Shown here: piece after piece, positions 56,886 through 64,000 of the stretch
Layout: every line of letters begins with the position of its first letter
Numbering within the stretch: the first letter of the stretch is position 1
DNA from: Chromobotia macracanthus
Taxonomy: Eukaryota; Chordata; Actinopteri; Cypriniformes; Botiidae
Direction of reading: 5' to 3'
Assembly: GCA_036877525.1 (NCBI GenBank)
Contig: JAZGTH010000004.1
Span: 14,030,001-14,094,000, forward strand
Length of the DNA: 64,000 nt
Translations under genes and position numbers: made by a program
The notes under the pieces: generated by a model
The model's input: only the letters and a program-made list of their open reading frames with translations
What the model was told of the DNA's origin: nothing
The model's database searches: none

Positions 56886-57500
56886 TCATAAACAACAAAA
56901 ACAAAACAGCAGAGAATCAGACATTCTAAGCTCTGTGTCTGCAACAATATTTTCAGAACCCTTTTTATGTTTTATATTTAAGTTATAGTTCTGAACAATC
57001 AGTGACCATCGCATGAGTCGCTGGTTGTGATTGCACATTCTTGACAAGAAAACTAATGGGTTATGGTCTGTATATACAGTCACAGGTAACGGAGATGAGC
57101 CAACGTAAACTTCAAAGAATTGCAATGCTAAAAGAAGTCCTAAGGCTTCTTTTTCGATTGTGGAATAATTAATCTGATGTTTGTTAAATTTCTGTGAAAG
57201 GGTGGTCTAGACCGGCATCGTCCTCCTGGAGGAGCATGGCGCCAACACCTAGAGCACAGACATCCACCTCAAGCTTAAAAGGACAAGAAAAATTTGGAGC
57301 TTTCAGGACAGGTTCGCTGATGAGTAAACACTTTATACTGTCAAAAGCATGCTGGCAAGATTCAGACCATACAAACTTAACGGCAGGACTTTCGGCAAAA
57401 GTTACGATAATACCCCGCCATGCCTAAGAAATGGCGTAATTCTCGTCTTGTAGTAGGCACGGGAAACTCAGCAATAGCAGAGATTTTTGCACTGACAGGC
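56886..57500 (-). pseudogene. pol: Gmr1-like RNase H
   Basis: The best frame (57125-56886) carries VYTDHNPLVFLSRM and RLMRWSLIVQNYNLNIKHKK followed by GSENIVAD, the C-terminal RNase H region of Gypsy elements. Upstream pieces to the RT are in broken frames. RNase H removes the RNA strand during cDNA synthesis. It is last in pol, confirming that integrase is not 3' of RT. Confidence 0.75.
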
Positions 57501-57511
57501 CGGACTTGACC

Positions 57512-58042
57512 TTAACCGACAATCTTACCTAGGTATGTAATGGTGGTCTTTCCAAATTCACATTTTGCCAGGTTAACAGTTAAAGACGCATCTGCTAATC
57601 GTTTAAATACTGTCCTAAGCAGGGTCAGGTGTTCTTGCCAATCGGAAGAATAAATCACAAGATCGTCAAGGTAAGCATTGCAGTTTGGTACACCTGATAA
57701 AACGGTATTGACAAGGCGTTGAAAAGTACCTGGGGCATTTCGTAATCCGAAAGCCATTACCTTATATTGCAGGAAATCATCTGGAGTTACGAAAGCAGAT
57801 ATTTTAGCAGCGCGAGAGGTAAGAGGGACTTGCCAGTACCCTTTTAGTAAATCTAATTTGGTAACAAATTTGGCGGAACCTAAATTGTCTATACAGTCCT
57901 CCATCCTAGGCAGGGGATAACTGCTGGGTACCGTAACTGAATATACCTTGCGATAGTCGGTACAGAATCGAAATGTACCATCTGGTTTCGGGACGAGGAG
58001 ACAGAGAACTCCATGGACTAAAACTGGGTTCAGCAAGACCAT
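57512..58042 (-). CDS. pol: Gmr1-like reverse transcriptase
   Basis: An open frame of 176 codons has FCTDYRKVYSVTVPSSYPLP, FVTKLDLLKGYWQVPL (first catalytic Asp), VMAFGLRNAPGTFQRLVN and NCNAYLDDLVIYSSDW (YLDD pair), then NLAKCEFGKTTITYLGKIVG. Coding continues 5' in another frame (the end of 58850-58083, with FPIKQRAYRV). The Met at 58042 is not a true start. It copies the element RNA. The catalytic residues are intact. Confidence 0.85.
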   Translation of the reverse strand: MVLLNPVLVHGVLCLLVPKPDGTFRFCTDYRKVYSVTVPSSYPLPRMEDCIDNLGSAKFVTKLDLLKGYWQVPLTSRAAKISAFVTPDDFLQYKVMAFGLRNAPGTFQRLVNTVLSGVPNCNAYLDDLVIYSSDWQEHLTLLRTVFKRLADASLTVNLAKCEFGKTTITYLGKIVG

Positions 58043-58082
58043 TTTCGAGTAAGTACTTCACTTCCGTTTTCATTACAGACCG

Positions 58083-58850
58083 TTAAGTACTGTTTACACG
58101 GTAGGCACGTTGTTTTATCGGAAAATCACAAGTGATTTCAATGTCATGTTTCAAGACATTTGTTTGAATCGGAATATCGCCAAACAGCATGAGAAAATCG
58201 TTAATTATTTTAACAATGTCCTGTTTCTGTGTCTTTGTTAGATTAGTGAGAAAAACTGGCAGGGTCTGTAGTATTTCAGAATTTGAGAGCCTAGGGCTCA
58301 TCTGAGCATTACGAATTGAAATGCCATCATCTGCAAGTGACTCACCAGCAGGAGGCGGCGATACCAATTCGGAATCCTCGGGCGTGTCTGTGAAAATAAC
58401 CGCCACAGGAGTAGAAACAGAGCCAGCTTTCGAACCAACCATCTCCTCAGCAACTCTCTCAGATGATTCTCTAGGACAATACAATTTCAACATATTAACA
58501 TGACAAAATTTTCGCTTACAGTCTGGAGTATGTACTACGTAATCTGTGTCGCTCAGTTTTTTAGATACCTTATATGGACCAGCAAAACGGGCTGACAGAG
58601 CAGATCCAGGAACGGGTAAAAATACTAAGACCTCGTCTCCAGGCTTAATTAGACGAGTGACAGATTTTCTATTGAAACATTTTTTCATATTTTTCTGGGC
58701 TTCGGCTAACGAATCTTTTGCGAATGTACAGGCAGTGTGTAACCGTTCCCTAAAACGACTAACATAATCTAATATGTTTTCTTTTGCAGACGCTCCTTCA
58801 TCCATCAGTCCTTCTTTTAAAATTGAGCGGGCCACGCACTGTATGTCCAA
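58083..58850 (-). CDS. pol: Gmr1-like integrase C-terminus joined to RT N-terminus
   Basis: This 255-codon frame begins in the integrase C-terminal region (FNRKSVTRLIKPGDEVLVFL, RFAGPYKVSKKLSDTDYVV), passes a variable acidic linker, and ends in the N-terminal RT lead-in (KHDIEITCDFPIKQRAYRV). One frame joining integrase to RT is direct evidence of the integrase-first order. The final residues run into a stop just before RT proper. Confidence 0.8.
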   Translation of the reverse strand: MDIQCVARSILKEGLMDEGASAKENILDYVSRFRERLHTACTFAKDSLAEAQKNMKKCFNRKSVTRLIKPGDEVLVFLPVPGSALSARFAGPYKVSKKLSDTDYVVHTPDCKRKFCHVNMLKLYCPRESSERVAEEMVGSKAGSVSTPVAVIFTDTPEDSELVSPPPAGESLADDGISIRNAQMSPRLSNSEILQTLPVFLTNLTKTQKQDIVKIINDFLMLFGDIPIQTNVLKHDIEITCDFPIKQRAYRVNST

Positions 58851-59612
58851 ATACTAAATCAGCCAGGCTAAAACCAAGCGATTCTTGAACAGTTTCACGA
58901 ATGCTGAATAAAACTGAATAAAGGGAATACCTTCATCCCAAAAAAAGGCAGTATTTGCACAACATTGATTTAAGCGTTTGGTGAAAGCGTTCGATCGAAC
59001 CTTGGCTTTCCGGATGATATGCGCTGGAAACCCTGTGTATAATTCCCAAAGTCTTTAAAATTTGCGTGAACAGTTTAGAAAGAAAATTTGTTCCTTGGTC
59101 TGTCTGTACCATTATGGGCAGTCCAAATGTGGAAAAAAAAATTAATCAGCAACTTCATAATGGCAGAAGAAGTAATTTTACTCATCGGAATTGCCTCTGG
59201 GAATCGAGTTGCGGAGCACATGATTGTTAATAAAAATTGATTTCCTGATTTTTTCTTGGGTAACGGGCCGACACAATCCAAAATGACGTGTTCAAACGGC
59301 TCACCAACTACAGGGACCAGAACTAACGGGGCAGGTGGGATTATTTGATTTGGCTTTCCTGTTACCTGACAAACGTGACAAGTACGACAATAATGACACA
59401 TCTTTTTTCAGACCAGGCCAAAAGAAATGCCTCAAAATTTGGTCATACGTTTTCATAACTCCAAGATGATCAGACATACAGTGATCGTGAGCCAATCTCA
59501 GCACTTGTTGTCTGTAAGCAGTCGGCAAGACAATTTGACAAGTAAGATCCCAATCATTATTCAAACCTGTAATAGGCCTCCACTTATGTAAGAGTAGTCC
59601 ATTATCTAGCAC
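58850..59612 (-). pseudogene. pol: Gmr1-like integrase, zinc-binding and core
   Basis: The N-terminal frame (59612-59301) has ARLAHDHCMSDHLGVMKTY-type His pair (as RLAHDHCMSDHLGVMKTYDQ) and the FFWPGL motif. The next frame (59401-59075) has CHYCRTCHVCQ and the first core Asp in HVILDCVGPLP. The second Asp (VQTDQGTNF) and catalytic Glu (GSIERFHQ) lie in another frame between 59120 and 58950. The enzyme inserts the cDNA. At least two frameshifts separate the parts. Confidence 0.8.
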
Positions 59613-59668
59613 ATACTCGGCATTATTGTCTTTTACAGACTTTGGATTTTCAGCAGCGGAGAAGCACT

Positions 59669-61629
59669 TTACCAGAGAGGGATCGCTGCGCTGCGCTGCG
59701 CTGCAATCATCACTTTTCGAGTAACGGGTACCGTCAACAGTTTTGCATCTTGCACCACATTACTAGCCTTTTTATCATTAGCAGTTTGTGACTCGGGCAA
59801 AACATTTTCCTCTGCAAAGAGTGAAGATATAAATGAATCGTTAAGTGTAATATCTTTGCCTATTCTTTGTGCTTGTGCGCGAGTCAACATTGGCTACAAA
59901 TACATCAGGATAATTATTAGCAATGTCATCTGCAGCAACAAAACAATCAGGCTCGTCTACATCCTCTACCGCTGGGGTTACTTTTCCTCCAGCTAAATCG
60001 TTACCGAGGATGAAAGCAACTCCTTTAACAGGAAACAGTGATCGTACGCCGACTTTAACAAATCCTGTGAGCAACTCGCATTGTAAATGTACGCGGTGAA
60101 GCGGTACCTTTTCAATGCCCATCTCAAAACCCTGAATTAAAATACTCAAATTACAGGACGTTTGTTCTGATAACGGAATAATGTTTGATATAATGAAGGA
60201 TTGGTTTGCACCAGTATCCCTCAAGATCTGGACTTCTATTTGATCTTCAGGTCTACCATTTATTGATAGCAATCCTTTCATCACAAAAGGTTTAAATTTT
60301 TCGTCAACCTCGTCTGACTGTTTCAAGCTATCAGGATGCACGGGTACAGTTTTCACGAAATCAACTGGCTTAGGCTGCCCTTGTTGTTGCTTTCGTTTTA
60401 AAGTTAAGCAATCAGCAATTAAATGCCCTCTTTTATGGCAATAAAAACATTCCCTTGTATCTTTAGGTTGTGATGGACTAACTTTAACACGGGGGTTCAC
60501 GCTCTGTGATGGAGGCAAGACCAGCATTTTATCAGAGCGGGCCGAAACAAATACACTCTTGTGTTTTAACACAAATTCGTCTACCAGAACCGCAGCCTGT
60601 GACAGAGACGTGACTTTCTGTTCGTTTAGGTATGTAACTACGCATTCAGGTAAGCAACCCTTAAAATCCTCTAAAAGCACCAAATCTTTTAAAAAATTAA
60701 AATCTTGCACCTTACTTGCCGCCAGCCATTTATCAAAAAGAATTCCCTTTTCCCTGGCGAATTCAACGAATGTTTGTTGCGCTGTTATTTTTATTTCTAA
60801 AACGCTGTCTATATGCTTCAGGTACCAATTCATAGGCGCGGAGAATAGCATTTTTCACAAACTCATACCGCAGACTTTCCTCTAACAGTAGCGTCGAGCA
60901 AACCTCTTGGGCTTTCCCAACAAGCTTGCAGTGCAGCAAGAGGCCATACCTCCTTCGGCTAACGAAGCGCAGATGCTATACGATTAAAAGCGGTGTACAC
61001 TTTGGTTTCTCTGAAATGAGGCACTAGAGCTATGTGTTTACTTATATCAAAAGCAGCTGAACTATCGCCTGCCTCATTTACAGGAGGTACAACAGGTGTA
61101 GGTTGCGCAACTGCGCCAGAGGTAACCTTCATCGCCTCCAGCTCAATGTCGCAATTTTACCTGTTTTTCAGCTTCAATTTCTAACGAGCGCACCTTGAGG
61201 TGCAGCTCCATTTCAGCCTGACGCGTTTGAGCCCGCTCCTGCGCTTCCATCTGCATACGGGCGAGCCGGGCCTTAAGCCTCAAGTTGCTCTTAGACCCGC
61301 TGGAAGGCGGAGAGAAAGGATAGAAGGGCGGCAAGGAGGCCTTGGCTTCGGACTCCACCTCGGCGGCCTCGCTCAGCGCCTTCTCCGACGCAGCAGGGCT
61401 ACCTTGGCGCGTATCATTAGCCGACTGGGCGGCCTCACCAACATCCACATCTGGCAACACAAGCACGTTTAGTTCAACCAGCTTTTGATAAATAACACTT
61501 TTAATTGTTTTCTTTAACGCTTGCCTCACCAGAGATCCCAGCAATTTTTAATAAATCATCCTTCCTACACCTGTCAAATTTGTCTAATGTTGGATTGTCA
61601 ATAAACGACTGTAAATTAAATGTATCCAT
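59669..61629 (-). pseudogene. gag: Gmr1-like Gag and protease
   Basis: Likely start is the Met at 61629 (MDTFNLQSFIDNPTLDKFDR), typical of fish Gypsy Gag N-termini; upstream residues are not Gag-like. A charged coiled-coil region follows (61544-61143, KARLARMQMEAQERAQTRQ). The third frame (60851-59841) has a capsid-like region, the zinc knuckle CFYCHKRGHLIADC and the protease active site LRDTGANQSFI. A short frame (59890-59669) may link to integrase. Breaks occur near 61510, 61140 and 60860-61000. Gag forms the particle and the protease matures it. Confidence 0.75.
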
Positions 61630-61763
61630 GTTTTCAACGCCACATTCGCTATATCCTATAACACTGTACACAAGTTTTTTCTCTCTAAAACAACGCAAAC
61701 CAACAGAAAAAAATAAACACACACACACACAATTAATATCCGGGAAAAATTTAACTGTTTAGG

Positions 61764-61781
61764 ATCCCGGACGAGCTCCCA
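61764..61781 (-). promoter_or_regulatory. Gmr1-like primer-binding site
   Basis: Four bases from the 5' LTR the minus strand reads TGGGAGCTCGTCCGGGAT. It starts TGG and, from memory, differs at one base from the proline-tRNA site used by murine leukaemia virus. Confidence 0.75.
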
Positions 61782-61785
61782 TAAA

Positions 61786-62785
61786 TGTTACGTCCCTTAG
61801 ATTTTAATGTTAGGTGGTCTAGGGGTAAAGGGAGAATACAGGTTCTCCTGTAGCTCAGTGTAGAGCATTCGTACACGCAAGAGGTAGTGGGTTCAATCCC
61901 AGGACATTACTAAGAAAATGTATAACTTCAATGCACTGTAATCCTTGGATAAAACATCTCCAATCATAATTAAAAATGTAAATGTAACATTTAAAATTGT
62001 GTGTATGTGCATATCGGGGTGCTGACAAGCAAATAAAGAACAAAAATGTTCCCAAACAAACTTGTGACAATGTGGATAAAGTGAAGAGCTATTTACAATA
62101 TTTACAATACAAGCAACAAAACATTTGACAAAACAAAACGAAGGTGGGGAGGGGGAGCACGAGAGGTGCCAAATAAAGGAAAAAAACAAAAACCAAACAC
62201 AACTAGCTAATGTTTAGAGCCTAAGCTAACTACCAAAAGAAAAAATGTAAAGAAAAAAAGATCTTCAGCGTAACGACGCCCTAACTAAACTCGACATAAA
62301 ACAAAACGTACAGCGGGAGGCAACCTCTGCTAACCTAGTGTGTCTAATACATCCATATTTTCCTACATGTTGCACAATGTATGTCGCGTGACCTACTTAC
62401 CTGCTCACGCCTTCCCACCCTAGGGAATAACAAAGACGGAACAGTAAAACGAAACGACTGTACAAATACTATATTGACAAAAGGACAACGATGTATTTAC
62501 ACACAATAAACAAGAAAACTCTGACGTATACGGTACAAATCACAAAACAAGAGCGTATTGAAAAAACAAGCAAAAAATAACATCAAAGGTGAGCGAAAAG
62601 CTGAAACGCGCAGGACAGTAACAGAGTTTTAAACTAAGTGATGTGAGATGATTGGATAACGAGAACCGGGGCGTCATTCTCCAGGGCGAAGAGTGACAGA
62701 TTGGTGGGCCAATGGGATCTGAAACGCACAACAGACTAACACACACAAATTTACGCAAGGTACGTACGTACCGGCGTACGTAACA
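61786..62785 (-). repeat. Gmr1-like 5' LTR with SINE insertion
   Basis: It is 1000 bp: about 672 bp shared with the other LTR, 148 bp of SINE (61839-61986) and about 180 bp not in the other LTR (62561-62740). Confidence 0.9.
61839..61986 (+). mobile_element. tRNA-derived SINE inside the LTR
   Basis: A 148-bp insertion is absent from the other LTR. It has an A-box-like tgtagctcagtgtagagc (61849-61866), a B-box ggttcaatccc (61890-61900) and the fish SINE tail aatgcactgtaatccttgga followed by aaaatgtaaatgt. A target duplication is at best 2-3 bases. The tail matches the motif at 464-507 in type. Confidence 0.85.
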
Positions 62786-62857
62786 GGCCCCAAAAAACAG
62801 GGTAATAAATGAATGACTTTTGATTGACGGTTGACACAGTTCCTTATAATTACTACT
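62786..62857 (-). repeat. outer Polinton-like element, final piece
   Basis: It begins after the GGCCC duplication with aaacagggtaataaatg and ends tactact at 62857, the mirrored start of the Polinton terminus. It closes the element begun at 37016. Confidence 0.7.
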
Positions 62858-62986
62858 TTGGTTTGATTTTCCTGTGCATTTTCTAAGCAGTCACATATTG
62901 TCAGACATCAGCAGTTAGAAAACAATCATCTAGACGTATTATAATTATAAGAATCATTGGAATGGAATTAATGGAGTGAAGTATTT

Positions 62987-62987
<1 letters not shown>

Positions 62988-63064
<77 letters not shown>

Positions 63065-63074
63065 CCTCTCTCGT
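62988..63074. repeat. (CT)n microsatellite
   Basis: About 87 bases of ctctct interrupted by cc at intervals. Confidence 0.95.
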
Positions 63075-64000
63075 GGGTTAAGCTACCTCAATCCCCCAGA
63101 CCTGGATTACAGTTCTGTGGGGATTTAAGTGTCTGCCTGACAGGTGTTGGACAATCAATAAGTTAGTAGAGCATCTCTCAGTGGCAGCAGAAGACCTGAG
63201 GATGAGCTAAACAGGTTTGCAGGTTTTTCTAATCTTGGTCTGAGATTTTCTTCAAAACATTGGATAGAGACCAGTCTAGATGTTTGTTTCAAAGTGTGAG
63301 TGTACATATAGAAATGCAGGAACTGAGAAGTGAAGTTCCAGAAAGAAAGCAAGGGTAGTTAGTGAGGAACATCTTAAAGGATGTGTGCTGCTGTTCCACG
63401 GCTGGTTCGGTCTCTTCTGTTGTGATGCCCCCAACACTAGTGCCTGAAGTGAAGCACACCCAAACCGTCAAGCCAGCGAGCCATCTTGCCCAGGTGTCAA
63501 CCCCGGTGGTGGGCAGCGCTTGCAGTAAAGCGCTTCACAGGCTGACCCTGTCACGACTGATGGCAGGTTTCCTCCAGACTGGGGATAGTACTGCATGTGG
63601 AGCCAAATGGAAGCTTGGCTTATTTGGTAAGAGTTAAAAACATTGATAAATTAGTTTAAAATGAGGTTAGATGCGTAATATTTTTCTGCCTTCCTTGTGT
63701 ATGGCCTTTCATAGCTCATTCCAATAGTTCAATATATTTATAAGGTTTATAATTTGAGCTGTCAGGTCCAGTTTTGGAGTCAGTTTTACGTCATTCATCT
63801 TTGCAGACATCTTTGATGTCTGTTATCTGGCTACTAATTCGTGAGTGTGGGTGCTGAGGATACTGAAGCATTTGTAGCTTGTCCTTAAAACAGATGATTA
63901 GAAAATAAACGTATTATTCACCTGAAGAAAATTACTGCTTGAATACTTGTTTCAAACAGAGATGGTGATAGAGGCAAATGGATTTAAAATATAATTTCTA
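63075..64000. other. non-coding, nothing recognised
   Basis: There are only short spurious frames, and no repeat match within the window was noted. Confidence 0.35.

Larger units (their letters stand above)
56181..62785 (-). mobile_element. Gmr1-like Ty3/gypsy retrotransposon
   Basis: Two LTRs (56181-56865 and 61786-62785) with TGTTACG...CGTAACA ends are flanked by the 5-bp duplication GGCCC (56176-56180 and 62786-62790). On the minus strand the order is LTR, primer site, Gag, protease, integrase, RT, RNase H, polypurine tract, LTR. Integrase before RT is the copia-like order known in Gmr1-type Gypsy elements of deuterostomes. Several stops and shifts make it defective. Confidence 0.92.

Noticed and set aside
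62988..63074. A CRISPR-like or satellite array
   Set aside because: It is a simple CT microsatellite with no spacers.

Overview
This is vertebrate nuclear DNA, almost certainly from a teleost fish. AT-rich intergenic sequence is packed with fish-type transposable elements: L2/CR1-like LINEs with the 'gctttacatataatg/ttgaacttga' style tails, a tRNA-derived SINE with the 'ttggataaaa' tail, chromoviruses, a Gmr1-like Gypsy element, a DIRS-like ORF, a gamma-type endogenous retrovirus and a Maverick/Polinton. An otophysan (cyprinid-like) fish is my best guess, but the species is inference. I see no confident host gene, bacterial-type operon, tRNA/rRNA gene or CRISPR array; nearly every coding region belongs to a mobile element and most are decayed.

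Layout. 1-3.9 kb: a SINE tail, one doubtful exon, an RNase-H-bearing LINE remnant joined to the 3' end of a dead chromovirus. 5.6-9.2 kb: repeat blocks A and B ending in a Polinton-type terminus, split by a 5'-truncated L2-like LINE. 10-20 kb: LTR pieces, a pyrimidine-rich tract, a MITE, and an L2-like LINE split by another LTR. 20.3-23.6 kb: a non-coding element with Polinton-like ends and internal inverted B blocks. 24-30 kb: LINE, LTR and DIRS debris. 30.2-35.4 kb: a young chromovirus (5-bp target duplication, LTRs differing at 4 of 451 positions). 35.4-37.1 kb: B blocks again, then a Polinton-like end that is broken up over the next 26 kb.

37-62.9 kb is a nest. A Polinton-like end (37016-37098, resuming at 55041 and finishing at 62857) was entered by a retrovirus (37099-55036, 4-bp duplication GTGG). 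That provirus was entered by an 11.6-kb Polinton (38978-50570, 6-bp duplication ATTATA). The same outer end also took a chromovirus solo LTR (55259-55716, duplication GTTAA) and a Gmr1-like Gypsy element (56181-62785, duplication GGCCC), one of whose LTRs then took a SINE.

How the parts work. The chromovirus makes Gag-protease and reaches Pol by an apparent -1 frameshift; it seems to prime reverse transcription with its own 5' end. The Gmr1-like element has integrase before reverse transcriptase. The Polinton carries integrase, penton-like and double-jelly-roll capsid proteins, packaging ATPase and protein-primed DNA polymerase, plus an ORF with a possible Bcl-2-like fold. Most of these genes carry frameshifts or deletions, so the window is a record of past insertions rather than of active machinery.
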